From: WTJH01 sp049598145
Lineage (GTDB): Bacteria; Bacteroidota; Bacteroidia; Flavobacteriales; Flavobacteriaceae
Assembly: GCA_049598145.1 (NCBI GenBank)
Contig: JBMYNJ010000006.1
Location: 1-35,485 of the forward strand
Length of the DNA: 35,485 nt
Direction of reading: 5' to 3'
Shown: positions 7,311 to 15,524 of the stretch, in pieces
How positions within the stretch are numbered: the stretch's first letter is position 1
Layout of the letters: each line of letters starts with the position of its first letter
Position numbers and translations under genes: made by a program
The notes under the pieces: model-generated
The model's database searches: none
Told to the model about the DNA's origin: nothing
What the model saw: the letters and a program-made list of their open reading frames with translations, nothing else

Positions 7311-8299
7311 AACAGTATTTAGAAGGGTTAACTCAGGGAGAAACACTCACCCAACAAGAAGCCTATCAAGCCCTCAAGGAAATCGGTACGGGACAACACG
7401 AGCCCGTCCCGATCGCAGCCTTTTTAACCGTTTTTATGATGCGCCCGATCCGTCCGGAAGAATTGGCTGGATTTCGGGAAGCTTTGCTGGACTTGTGTAT
7501 CCCGATAGACCTTAGAGCCTATGCCCCGATGGACCTCTGCGGCACTGGTGGCGACGGCAAAGACACCTTTAATATTTCTACCCTCTCCTCTGTGGTCTGT
7601 GCAGGAGCGGGAATTAAGGTGGCCAAACACGGCAATTACGGCGTTTCTTCCGGCTGTGGTTCCAGTAATGTGTTGGAACATCTGGGGGTACGCTTTAGCA
7701 ACGACTCCGACTTTTTAGAACGCTGTATCGAACAAGCCGGAATTTGCGTGTTGCACGCCCCACTTTTCCACCCGGCGATGAAAGAAGTCGCCCCCATTCG
7801 CAAAGGCCTGGGACTCAAAACTTTTTTCAATATGTTGGGGCCCTTGGTGAATCCCGCCCGGCCCGAACACCAATTGGTAGGGGTCTATGATTTAGCATTA
7901 ACGCGGCTCTATGCACATATTTTTGAGCAGTCGGAGACCAACTATGCCATCATTCATGCCTTAGACGGCTACGACGAAATTTCCCTAACAGGGGCCACCA
8001 AAGTGGTGCAAGCCCGGGGAGAAAGTCTTTTGGAGCCCCGCACTTTCGGTTTAGAGCCTTTAGCACCCGAGGCTATCGGCGGAGGCGATTCGGTCGAAGC
8101 GGCAGCCAAAATTTTTATGAAGGTCCTGCAAGGAAATGGCAGCACGGCCCAACAACAAGTGGTCTGTGCCAATGCCGGAATGGCCATTGCCACCCATCAG
8201 GGGATTAGTCCTCAGGAAGGCTATGCCAAAGCCCAAGAATCCCTAAGCAGCGGCCAGGCCCTTCAAGCTTTTCAAACCTTACAAGAAATCAGCCGATGA
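7307..8299 (+). CDS. trpD: Anthranilate phosphoribosyltransferase
   Basis: Transfers the phosphoribosyl group of PRPP to anthranilate. The 330-residue protein carries the PRPP loop GTGGDGKDTFN at residues 79-89, the glycine-rich KHGNYGVSSGCGSSNVLE block, the anthranilate-contacting HPAMKEVAPIRKGLG and FNMLGPLVNPA, and the Mg-binding part near LDGYDEISLTG. Length and motifs are standard. It overlaps both neighbours (trpG, trpC) by ATGA, so the whole trpE-G-D-C-F block is translationally coupled. Confidence 0.97.
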   Translation: MKQYLEGLTQGETLTQQEAYQALKEIGTGQHEPVPIAAFLTVFMMRPIRPEELAGFREALLDLCIPIDLRAYAPMDLCGTGGDGKDTFNISTLSSVVCAGAGIKVAKHGNYGVSSGCGSSNVLEHLGVRFSNDSDFLERCIEQAGICVLHAPLFHPAMKEVAPIRKGLGLKTFFNMLGPLVNPARPEHQLVGVYDLALTRLYAHIFEQSETNYAIIHALDGYDEISLTGATKVVQARGESLLEPRTFGLEPLAPEAIGGGDSVEAAAKIFMKVLQGNGSTAQQQVVCANAGMAIATHQGISPQEGYAKAQESLSSGQALQAFQTLQEISR

Positions 8300-9084
8300 G
8301 TACTATTTTAGATCAAATCATTCAGGATAAACGCAAAGAAGTTGCTGCCCGAGAGGTCATTTTCCCGGCCAGTTATTGGGAACAATCCCCGGTGTTTAAT
8401 CGGGCGACGTATAGCCTGAAACAAGCCCTTAGAGCCTCGGGGCCTCAGATCATAGCAGAGCATAAACGGCGTTCGCCCTCCAAAGCCATCATCAATCAAA
8501 AAGTTCAGGTTCCGGAGGTCGTTCAGGGCTATCAAAAAGCCGGAGTAGCCGCTTTATCGATCCTGACGGAAGGACCTTATTTCGGAGGATCACTGGACGA
8601 TCTGGTGTATGCCCGGCAAAGTTGTACCTTGCCCATCCTACGCAAAGATTTTATTTTTAGCCCCTATCAGATCACCGAAGCCAAGGCACATGGAGCGGAT
8701 GCCGTCTTGTTGATCGCTGCGGTACTGAGTCGGGCGGAAATCGAAGCCCTTTCGACACATGCCCATGCGCTCGACTTAGAAGTCCTGTTGGAAGTGCACA
8801 ATGCCGAAGAGTTGGAAAAAGCCTTGATGCCTTCCTTAGACTGTATCGGAGTGAACAATCGTAACCTGAAAACCTTCGAGGTCTCCCTGGATACTTCCTT
8901 TGAACTCAAATCCATGATTCCGGAAGAAATGGTCGCGGTTTCCGAAAGTGGTTTACAATCGGCTCAGGAAATCCACGCTCTACACCAAGTAGGATTTCAG
9001 GCTTTTTTGATGGGCGAACGCTTTATGAAAGAAGTCCAACCCGGCGCAGCAGCCCAAGAATTTATCAACTCTCTTAAGCCATGA
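8296..9084 (+). CDS. trpC: Indole-3-glycerol phosphate synthase
   Basis: Closes the indole ring from CdRP with loss of CO2 and water. The 262-residue TIM barrel has EHKRRSPSKAIIN (with the catalytic Lys of the first strand), ILTEGPYFGGSLDDL, LRKDFIFSPYQI (second catalytic Lys), VLLEVHNAEEL, GVNNRNLKTFEV and VSESGL. Mono-functional length; it is not fused to TrpF as in enterobacteria. It overlaps trpD and trpF by 4 nt each. Confidence 0.97.
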   Translation: MSTILDQIIQDKRKEVAAREVIFPASYWEQSPVFNRATYSLKQALRASGPQIIAEHKRRSPSKAIINQKVQVPEVVQGYQKAGVAALSILTEGPYFGGSLDDLVYARQSCTLPILRKDFIFSPYQITEAKAHGADAVLLIAAVLSRAEIEALSTHAHALDLEVLLEVHNAEELEKALMPSLDCIGVNNRNLKTFEVSLDTSFELKSMIPEEMVAVSESGLQSAQEIHALHQVGFQAFLMGERFMKEVQPGAAAQEFINSLKP

Positions 9085-9695
9085 AAGTAAAGGTCTGTGG
9101 GATGCGTGATCCCCAAAACATTGCGGAAGCCACCTCCCTCCCGATCGACTTTATGGGCTTTATCTTTTGGGACGGCTCCAGTCGTTTTGTCCAACACCCA
9201 ACCCCAAAACTCCCCAATTCCATTACTAAAGTGGGGGTTTTTGTCAACGCTTCATTAACAGAAATTTTGGCGACTGCCCGGCAGCACCAACTGGGAGCTA
9301 TCCAGCTACACGGGCAGGAATCTGTGGAACTTTGCCAGCAACTCCAAGCAGCCGGCACCTTGGTTATCAAAGCTTTTTCGGTGGGGAAAACCTTCGATTT
9401 TTCTCAATTGCGCCCCTATGAATCCCATTGCGATTACTTTCTGTTCGACACCAAAAGCGACCTGCCGGGGGGGAGTGGAAAGCAGTTCGATTGGACGCTT
9501 TTAAGCGAATATGACTCCCCTACGCCTTTTTGGATCGCTGGGGGTATCGGCCCAAAGGATGTCGAAACCGTTCTTCAACTGAAAAAAAAGGACTTACCCC
9601 TGCATACCCTCGACTTAAATAGTAAATTTGAAACCGCTCCGGCTCAAAAAAACATAGAGCTATTGGCGGAATTTTTAAACCAAATACAATCCTAA
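9081..9695 (+). CDS. trpF: Phosphoribosylanthranilate isomerase
   Basis: Amadori rearrangement of PRA to CdRP. The 204-residue TIM barrel has the catalytic Cys in KVCGMRDPQ at residues 3-11, GFIFWDGSSRFV, AIQLHGQE, the catalytic-Asp strand LFDTKSDLPGGSGKQFDW, and the phosphate-binding WIAGGIGPKDV followed by LDLNSKFE. Standard length. The stop is followed after 1 nt by the trpB start, ending the chain of ATGA overlaps. Confidence 0.96.
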   Translation: MKVKVCGMRDPQNIAEATSLPIDFMGFIFWDGSSRFVQHPTPKLPNSITKVGVFVNASLTEILATARQHQLGAIQLHGQESVELCQQLQAAGTLVIKAFSVGKTFDFSQLRPYESHCDYFLFDTKSDLPGGSGKQFDWTLLSEYDSPTPFWIAGGIGPKDVETVLQLKKKDLPLHTLDLNSKFETAPAQKNIELLAEFLNQIQS

Positions 9696-9696
9696 A

Positions 9697-10878
9697 ATGA
9701 AATACAATGTTGATGCACGCGGTTATTATGGAGATTTTGGCGGGGCTTATATTCCCGAAATGTTGTATCCCAATGTGGCACACCTGAAGGAACACTACGT
9801 TCAGATCAGCAGTGAGCCCTCATTTCAAAAACAGTTTAACCAGTTGTTACGCGATTATGTGGGGCGGCCTACACCGCTCTATTTTGCGGATCGCTATTCC
9901 AAAAAATACGGCACGAAAATCTATTTTAAGCGAGAAGACCTCTGCCATACAGGGGCGCACAAGATTAATAATACCATCGGTCAAATTCTTTTGGCCAAAC
10001 GTTTGGGAAAATCTCGGATCATCGCCGAAACCGGAGCAGGTCAACACGGGGTCGCCACAGCAACGGTTTGTGCCCTGATGGGTGTGCAGTGCATCGTCTA
10101 CATGGGAGCTGTTGATATTCAACGACAGGCGCCTAATGTCGCCCGGATGAAAATGCTCGGAGCCGAAGTACGTGCGGCACAGTCGGGCAGTAAAACCCTT
10201 AAAGATGCTACCAACGAAGCCATCCGCGATTGGATCAACCATCCGGAAGACACGCATTACATCATTGGCTCGGTGGTGGGCCCGCACCCCTACCCCGATA
10301 TGGTCGCCCGCTACCAATCGGTGATTAGCGAAGAAATCAAAGAGCAACTGCAGCAAGTCGAAGGACGCGACTACCCGGACCATGTCGTGGCCTGTGTCGG
10401 CGGAGGGAGTAATGCTGCAGGAACCTATTACCACTACTTGGACCGACCGGAAGTCAACATCATTGCGGTGGAAGCCGCCGGAAAAGGAATCGACAGTGGC
10501 GAAAGTGCTGCGACTTCTGCCCTGGGGAAAGAAGGAATCATCCACGGGAGTAAAACCCTGTTGATGCAAACCCCCGACGGACAAATCACCGAACCCTACT
10601 CCATCTCTGCTGGGCTGGACTATCCCGGGGTGGGGCCCATGCATGCCCATTTGTTCCGTTCCGGACGTGCCGAATTTATTTCCGTAACCGACGACGAAGC
10701 CATGACGGCAGGCTTAGAGCTTTCCCAGTTGGAAGGAATTATTCCCGCCATTGAAACCGCTCACGCCTTTGCCATTTTTGACCAACGAAAATTTGGTACT
10801 GAAGAGGTCGTTGTGGTCAATCTTTCCGGACGTGGCGATAAAGATTTAAATACCTATATCGATTATTTTAAACTGTAA
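9697..10878 (+). CDS. trpB: Tryptophan synthase beta chain
   Basis: PLP enzyme that joins indole and serine. The 393-residue protein has the standard TrpB1 landmarks: GDFGGAYIPEML, GRPTPLY, FKREDLCHTGAHKINN with the PLP-binding Lys89, AETGAGQHGVATATV (with the catalytic Glu), the phosphate-binding CVGGGSNAAG, and SAGLDYPGVGPMHAHL. It is the long canonical form that pairs with TrpA. The downstream partner trpA is separated by 307 nt, unlike every other junction in this operon. Confidence 0.97.
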   Translation: MKYNVDARGYYGDFGGAYIPEMLYPNVAHLKEHYVQISSEPSFQKQFNQLLRDYVGRPTPLYFADRYSKKYGTKIYFKREDLCHTGAHKINNTIGQILLAKRLGKSRIIAETGAGQHGVATATVCALMGVQCIVYMGAVDIQRQAPNVARMKMLGAEVRAAQSGSKTLKDATNEAIRDWINHPEDTHYIIGSVVGPHPYPDMVARYQSVISEEIKEQLQQVEGRDYPDHVVACVGGGSNAAGTYYHYLDRPEVNIIAVEAAGKGIDSGESAATSALGKEGIIHGSKTLLMQTPDGQITEPYSISAGLDYPGVGPMHAHLFRSGRAEFISVTDDEAMTAGLELSQLEGIIPAIETAHAFAIFDQRKFGTEEVVVVNLSGRGDKDLNTYIDYFKL

Positions 10879-11185
10879 AGGTAGAGTCCAAACCAAATGC
10901 ATTTAGAGGGTTGGCAACTCACTTGAATCATCTATTCAGCCCTAAATGGATGAAGCCTTCTGTAGGATACCCCTGGACCGTCCCATCTGATGACCCCCTG
11001 TGTCTACTAAGGACAGAAACGGCCGTGGAAAATTCAATTGATTGAACAAATGAATCTCCAATGGGAGGACCTTGCGGCCGCTTGGTATGACTCGCAGGAG
11101 TGAACGTTCGGGGATTGTTCAAAAGTCCTGTAAAATCCCTCGAATTGCCTCGACAAATCTTATCTTTACCCAAAATTAAAGCGCG
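10879..11185 (+). other. Non-coding 307-bp interval inside the trp operon
   Basis: No reading frame of useful length or recognisable protein is found on either strand. One long minus-strand frame crosses it (11302 to 10928) but is mostly antisense to trpA. Small inverted pairs are visible: CATTTAG/CTAAATG around 10900-10943 enclosing TGAAT-CATCT-ATTCA, ACTC-GCAG-GAGT near 11090, and GAACGTTC at 11103-11110. Near the 3' end TATCTTTA (11161-11168) is one base off the TAnnTTTG box and lies 17 nt before trpA, so trpA may have its own promoter. Candidates are a structured RNA, a decayed insertion or a regulatory spacer. Confidence 0.5.
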
Positions 11186-11959
11186 ATGAAAGTCAACCGT
11201 ATCGACCGAGCTTTTCAAAAAGACCACAAGCTGCTTTCCATCTATTTTTCTGCCGGTCACCCCGAGTTGGAAGATACCGGTCGAATTTTGGAATTGCTCC
11301 AAGCTTCCGGTGCGGATATGGTCGAAATCGGGCTGCCGTTTAGCGATCCTTTAGCCGATGGGCCCACCATCCAGGAAAGCAGTACGCGTGCCCTACAAAA
11401 CGGGATGACTACCGAAAAACTCTTCCAACAACTGGAGGGGATCCGAGAGCGTATTGAATTGCCCTTAATCCTGATGGGCTATTTCAACCCCATGCTCCAA
11501 TACGGGGTAGAACGCTTTTGCAAACGCTGTGCGGCCGTTGGAATCGACGGACTGATTATTCCCGACTTGCCCGTGGATGTATATCACGAAAGCTATCAAG
11601 CGCTTTTTCAGCAGTACGGGTTGTACAATATGTTTTTAATCACGCCGCAGACTCCCGAAAGTCGCGTCCGCTATATCGACGAAGTTTCCCAAGGCTTTAT
11701 TTATATGGTGAGTTCTGCCAGTGTTACGGGGGCCAAAAGCAGTTTTGGCGATCCCCAGGAGGCCTATTTTAAACGGATTGCCGGCTATGATTTAAAAACC
11801 CCGCAGATTGTCGGCTTTGGCATCAGTAATGCCCAGACTTTTGAGGCCGCCACCCGGTTCGCCCAAGGCGCTATTATCGGATCGGCATTTATTAAATTTT
11901 TAGAACACGAGGGAATCGAAAAAATTCCGGAATTCATTCAAAGTATTCGTAAATCATGA
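11186..11959 (+). CDS. trpA: Tryptophan synthase alpha chain
   Basis: Cleaves indole-3-glycerol phosphate to indole and G3P and channels indole to TrpB. The 257-residue TIM barrel has catalytic Glu47 and Asp58 in MVEIGLPFSDPLADGPTIQ, then GIDGLIIPDLPV, FLITPQTPESR, YMVSSASVTGA, and the phosphate-binding VGFGISNAQT and GAIIGSAFIK. All functional residues are present. The start is ATG 11186. The stop overlaps the DUF6428-type gene by ATGA, so the operon continues past the last trp enzyme. Confidence 0.96.
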   Translation: MKVNRIDRAFQKDHKLLSIYFSAGHPELEDTGRILELLQASGADMVEIGLPFSDPLADGPTIQESSTRALQNGMTTEKLFQQLEGIRERIELPLILMGYFNPMLQYGVERFCKRCAAVGIDGLIIPDLPVDVYHESYQALFQQYGLYNMFLITPQTPESRVRYIDEVSQGFIYMVSSASVTGAKSSFGDPQEAYFKRIAGYDLKTPQIVGFGISNAQTFEAATRFAQGAIIGSAFIKFLEHEGIEKIPEFIQSIRKS

Positions 11960-12420
11960 CCTTAAACGCCCTACAACAGTATTTAGAAACGACTTCTTCC
12001 CTCAGCATTCGGCTGACGGATGGCAGCCAAGTGCCGGCGCATTTCCATCTGACGGAAATCGCCTGGATCGAAAAAGCATTTATCGATTGTGGAAATACCC
12101 TTCGCAAAGAAGGTTTTTGGCAGTTTCAACTCTACACAGCCGAAGACTATGACCACCGTTTAGCTCCGGCCAAATTGCAGGGGATTATCGCGCAAGGCTT
12201 AACCCATTGGCCGTTTCCGGAAGCTCCCATCCGGATCGAGTTTCAAGGAAAAACGATTGAAAACTACTTTTTGACCCTTCAAGGGGGCTATCTGGTGTTG
12301 CAACCCACCCAAACGGCTTGTTTGGCGGAAGATGCCTGTGGAATTCCTGAAAAGCCCAAAGTCCGTATCCGAATCGGGCAAGAACCGCCTGCCTGCGCTC
12401 CGGGTAGCGGCTGTTGTTAG
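11956..12420 (+). CDS. DUF6428-type protein with Cys-Cys tail, coupled to trpA
   Basis: A 154-residue protein that I match to the Bacteroidota DUF6428 family. Its marks are an N-terminal helix, PAHFHLTEIAWIEKAFIDCGN, WQFQLYTAEDYDHRLAPAKL, and a Cys-bearing end TACLAEDACGIPEKPK finishing in CAPGSGCC. No signal peptide or membrane segment is seen. Family members are often close to arsenic or metal-stress genes, and the -GCC end resembles the -GGGCC end of the ArsM at 18128, so thiol binding of As(III) or a metal is plausible but unproven. The gene overlaps trpA by 4 nt. Its stop codon interleaves with the convergent arsS stop (12417-12420), placing it exactly at the trp/arsenosugar border. Confidence 0.75.
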   Translation: MTLNALQQYLETTSSLSIRLTDGSQVPAHFHLTEIAWIEKAFIDCGNTLRKEGFWQFQLYTAEDYDHRLAPAKLQGIIAQGLTHWPFPEAPIRIEFQGKTIENYFLTLQGGYLVLQPTQTACLAEDACGIPEKPKVRIRIGQEPPACAPGSGCC

Positions 12421-13472
12421 GTTACCGCCCCTTGGCAACTGCTCCCCGCTCCGGCCGTACAGCCATAGCAGTGTTGGGATACACAAATCTCTCGAGAGGC
12501 CAATTGGTTGAGGTCAAAATCTTGGAGGTGCTGCACCGGACTTTGCACGGGCAAGTTCAATATCTGATTGAAATCGCAGTCGTAGATCCGGCCGTCCCAA
12601 CCGACGGAAAGGGTATTGCGGCACATGACTTCTGAAACCGCTGCCGGATTAAAGGCTTCCACCAGGGTTTGCATATAGTCTTCATAATTTTCCGAGGCGA
12701 TCAGAAATTCTAAAAACCGACTGATGGGCAAGTTGGTGATGGTGAACAATCGGTGAAAAGAAATTCCAAAATCGGCTAGGAGGGCCGTTTTAAAATCAGC
12801 CTCCAAAGCGGCTTGGTCGCCCGGCAAAAAAGCCCCGGCAGGGTTGTAGACCAAATCCAGTTGGAGGGGACTTCCCGCTTGGCCATAGCCTAAAGCGTTG
12901 AGGGCTTGGAGCGCTTCGATCGACTGGTCGAAAACCCCGTCGCCTCGTTGGCGATCCGTTTTATTTTTTCGGTAATACGGTAAGGAAGAAACCACATGAA
13001 CGCCCTGCTCGGCAAAAAATTCGGGTAGTTCCCGATAGGTGGCATTGGCCCGCAGGATGGTGAGGTTGGACCGCACGATCAGGTCTTGTACCCCTTTTTG
13101 GGTGGCCTGTTGAACAAACCACCGGAAATCCGGGTGCATTTCGGGGGCCCCTCCGGTGAGGTCAAGCGTATGGACTTGAGTTTTTTCAACGACTTCCAAA
13201 CAGCGTTCGAGCGTAGCTCGCGACATCATTTCTTTGCGGTCGGGTCCGGCATCCACATGGCAATGGGCACACACTTGGTTACACATATAGCCCAAGTTGA
13301 GCTGTAAAATTTCAAGGGCTTTGGGACGTATTTTGCCCCTTAAACCGGCCTGTTTCAGTTGGGTTTTAAAGGTCGGCAAACCGCCTTGGGCAAAGATCCC
13401 GTTGGAGAGCCAATGCAGTTGCTGCTGGGGGTCGGCCAAATCTTGCTGGCGAGCGTGTAAAGATTTTTTCAT
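12417..13472 (-). CDS. arsS: Arsenosugar biosynthesis radical SAM protein ArsS
   Basis: Radical SAM enzyme thought to attach the 5'-deoxyadenosyl group to dimethylarsenite, giving the arsenic nucleoside precursor of arsenosugars (role shown for the cyanobacterial family member). Of 351 residues, the [4Fe-4S]-SAM cluster motif CNQVCAHC has Cys64, Cys68 and Cys71. It is followed by LDLTGGAPEMHPDF (GGE-like). The C-terminal part has a Cys-rich auxiliary domain with MCRNTLSVGWDGRIYDCDFN and CVSQHCYGCTAGAGSSC. It starts 9 nt after the peroxidase-like gene, so the two form an operon. It runs convergently into the DUF6428 gene with overlapping stops. Confidence 0.93.
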   Translation of the reverse strand: MKKSLHARQQDLADPQQQLHWLSNGIFAQGGLPTFKTQLKQAGLRGKIRPKALEILQLNLGYMCNQVCAHCHVDAGPDRKEMMSRATLERCLEVVEKTQVHTLDLTGGAPEMHPDFRWFVQQATQKGVQDLIVRSNLTILRANATYRELPEFFAEQGVHVVSSLPYYRKNKTDRQRGDGVFDQSIEALQALNALGYGQAGSPLQLDLVYNPAGAFLPGDQAALEADFKTALLADFGISFHRLFTITNLPISRFLEFLIASENYEDYMQTLVEAFNPAAVSEVMCRNTLSVGWDGRIYDCDFNQILNLPVQSPVQHLQDFDLNQLASREICVSQHCYGCTAGAGSSCQGAVT

Positions 13473-13481
13473 CGGCTGGGT

Positions 13482-13814
13482 TTACATACTGAGTTTCTCC
13501 ACCCAGTTCATCATTTGCACCCCGTGGACGAGGGTGGCCCCACTTTGGATGGCGGCTCCTACATGTACGGCTTCCATCATTTCTTCTTTTTCGATGCCCC
13601 GCTTAAGGCCGTCTTTGGTATAGGCTTCGATGCAATAAGGACATTGCACCACATGGGCGACGGCCAAGGCAATCAACGATTTTTCTCGTGCACTTAAAGC
13701 CCCTTCCTGAAACACTTGGTTGTAGTAGGTAAAAAACTGTTCGCCCAACTCGGGGCTCCATTCAGTAATCCTACTGAACTTTTTAAGGTCTTCGGCTTGG
13801 TAATAGGTTTTCAT
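13482..13814 (-). CDS. Arsenosugar biosynthesis-associated peroxidase-like (AhpD/CMD) protein
   Basis: A 110-residue carboxymuconolactone-decarboxylase-fold protein. It has the AhpD-like redox motif in KSLIALAVAHVVQCPYCIEAY (CxxC plus the upstream helix) and the DGLKRGIEKEEMMEAVHVGAAI repeat helix typical of the family. It matches the small CMD protein that regularly accompanies arsS and may supply reducing power or protect an arsenic thiol intermediate; its exact reaction is not known. It is the first gene of a two-gene operon with arsS, transcribed away from the S74 gene. The start ATG 13814 has a TATCTTTA box about 30 nt upstream. Confidence 0.9.
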   Translation of the reverse strand: MKTYYQAEDLKKFSRITEWSPELGEQFFTYYNQVFQEGALSAREKSLIALAVAHVVQCPYCIEAYTKDGLKRGIEKEEMMEAVHVGAAIQSGATLVHGVQMMNWVEKLSM

Positions 13815-13843
13815 AGGAATAATGACTTTAATCGTTAAGGATT

Positions 13844-13919
13844 TAAAGATATTTGATTCCCGTGAAAATGACCCTATCCAGGCACGCTTCTAAGCAATAA
13901 AAATCTTTCGCTATCTTTA
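13844..13919. promoter_or_regulatory. Divergent pair of TATCTTTA -7-like boxes
   Basis: The 147-bp space between the peroxidase-like gene and the S74 gene holds two copies of TATCTTTA facing outwards: minus strand 13851-13844 and plus strand 13912-13919. Each is one base off TAnnTTTG and each points to its neighbour. No TTG lies at the 19-nt spacing for either, so both promoters would be weak or activator-dependent. Confidence 0.35.
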
Positions 13920-13948
13920 AGCATACAAGACCTACTATATTTAATTCA

Positions 13949-13966
13949 CACATAGGTATATATGTG
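13949..13966. repeat. Inverted repeat over the S74 gene start
   Basis: CACATA-GGTATA-TATGTG, a perfect 6-bp inverted repeat whose right arm covers the ATG at 13962. It could act as an operator or as an mRNA hairpin masking the start codon; it may also be chance in AT-rich DNA. Confidence 0.4.
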
Positions 13967-15518
13967 CTTAAACCCTTTCTTATTATTCCTGTTTTTACAG
14001 GGCTTTAGCTGGGACAATTTCAACTTCCAGCAGTTTTTGCCTTTGCTCATTTCCAATCTTGTCGTTGTTGGAGTGTTTTTGTTTTTTTCGGTGAACAACA
14101 CCAAAACCATTAAGCACCACGAGCAACATATTGCATTAACTGACAATACTACGGGAAGCGGGAACACTGCCATAGGTTCCTTTGCATTGGAAAACAATAC
14201 CTCGGGAGAAAACAATGCTGCTCTGGGAGCTGGTGCATTGTTTGAGAATACTGTGGGGAATCAAAATGCTGCTGTAGGCCGCAATGCTTTAAGACTTGCT
14301 ACCGGAATTAACAATACCGCCATTGGATACGAAAGTGGAAGGGATGTCACCGACGCAGATAAAAACACTTTTGTAGGAAACAATACCGGCCGAGGGATTA
14401 CTACGGGAAATGGCAATACGGTTATTGGAGCCAATGTTACCGGCTTAAGTGCAACATTGACCAATACCATCATCATTGCCGATGGGGATGGCAATCAACG
14501 CATTTATGTCAATAAAGGAGGTGATGTGGGTATCAACAACCAAAACCCCACAGCGACTTTGCACGTTACCAACTCAGGGGATAATGATAATGCTCAAGTA
14601 ATTATTCCAAATTTAGAACTTTTTAATGGGGGAAATTTTGCTTATTACAATTCAACCCAAAATTATGGTCCTGCATCAAATTTATTCAACGATGCAGCGG
14701 ATACTGGAGGAGATAGTTTTCATGCCTATAGAACCAATGCCGGTCAGGATTGGGGTATCGGCTATTCCTTTGATAACGATTATACTATTACTCAAGTACG
14801 TTTTCAAGCCAGAGGGAACGGAGGTTGGTTTGGAAGAACAGGAGGAGGTCAAATTCAAATTTGGAAAGATGGAGCCATGGTTGCCGCTTCTACTACCATT
14901 GCAGCAGCAGCAGGAAACGGTCAGTGGACCACAGCCTATACTCCCAATGTAGTAGGAGATGAAGTTCGTTATATCTTTTTGGGTGGAGTAGACACCCAGA
15001 GAAACGACGGTATATTTAACGCTTCAGAGTTTGAAATCATAGGGCAGGTACCTGAAGCAGATAAAATTACCCTTAAAATAGAAGGAAGATCGGAGCTTGA
15101 CGGTTTGGTTCAATTGAGCAGCCTAGGTGCCGGAACCCTTGAGACCGATGCCGATGGCAATGTGTCGGTTTCCTCCGATGAACGCCTAAAAAACATCCGC
15201 GGCGAATTTACCAAAGGCTTAGATGCCCTTCTCAATATTCAACCCATTCAATACCGTTGGAATACGACTTCGGGGCTAGACCCCCAAGGGCTGTACACTG
15301 GTTTTTCGGCTCAAAATGTCCAACAGCACCTGCCTGAAGCCGTAGGCCAGGACACTCGCGGGTATCTTACCCTAAGTGACCGGCCACTGCTGGCAGCGAT
15401 GACCAATGCCCTTAAAGAACTCCATGCCCAAAACGAAGTTTTAACCCAACAAAATGATTCGCTTAAAGCTGCACTAGAGGCCCTTGAAAAACGATTGGAA
15501 GCTCTGGAAAAGAATTAA
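13962..15518 (+). CDS. Fibre/adhesin-like protein with C-terminal S74 intramolecular chaperone
   Basis: A 518-residue protein. Residues about 62-165 are YadA-head-like short repeats (GSGNTAIGSFAL, GENNAALGAGAL, GNQNAAVGRNAL, INNTAIGYESG) expected to form a trimeric left-handed coil. Residues about 220-362 look like a galactose-binding (F5/8C-type) jelly-roll. Residues about 400-490 form a Peptidase_S74 / endosialidase chaperone, with Ser405 and Lys410 in SSDERLK spaced as in the known self-cleavage dyad, and a heptad coiled coil ends the protein (about 480-516). The S74 part usually drives trimer folding and then cuts itself off. The N-terminus is odd: no normal signal peptide, but a hydrophobic stretch (about 24-43) from an AT-rich start. 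Location between the two arsenosugar operons suggests insertion. Surface role inferred. Confidence 0.8.
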   Translation: MCLNPFLLFLFLQGFSWDNFNFQQFLPLLISNLVVVGVFLFFSVNNTKTIKHHEQHIALTDNTTGSGNTAIGSFALENNTSGENNAALGAGALFENTVGNQNAAVGRNALRLATGINNTAIGYESGRDVTDADKNTFVGNNTGRGITTGNGNTVIGANVTGLSATLTNTIIIADGDGNQRIYVNKGGDVGINNQNPTATLHVTNSGDNDNAQVIIPNLELFNGGNFAYYNSTQNYGPASNLFNDAADTGGDSFHAYRTNAGQDWGIGYSFDNDYTITQVRFQARGNGGWFGRTGGGQIQIWKDGAMVAASTTIAAAAGNGQWTTAYTPNVVGDEVRYIFLGGVDTQRNDGIFNASEFEIIGQVPEADKITLKIEGRSELDGLVQLSSLGAGTLETDADGNVSVSSDERLKNIRGEFTKGLDALLNIQPIQYRWNTTSGLDPQGLYTGFSAQNVQQHLPEAVGQDTRGYLTLSDRPLLAAMTNALKELHAQNEVLTQQNDSLKAALEALEKRLEALEKN

Positions 15519-15524
15519 TCCGTT

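Noticed and set aside
9847..10650. Long minus-strand frame (267 codons) inside trpB
   Set aside because: It is antisense to the fully conserved TrpB coding sequence and its product resembles no family; it is a shadow frame.
11075..11082. GCGGCCGC palindrome in the trpB-trpA gap
   Set aside because: A single 8-bp palindrome without partner repeats; no evidence of an attachment or cloning site.
10928..11302. Minus-strand frame crossing the trpB-trpA gap
   Set aside because: Its N-terminal third is antisense to trpA and the rest shows no family pattern or promoter.
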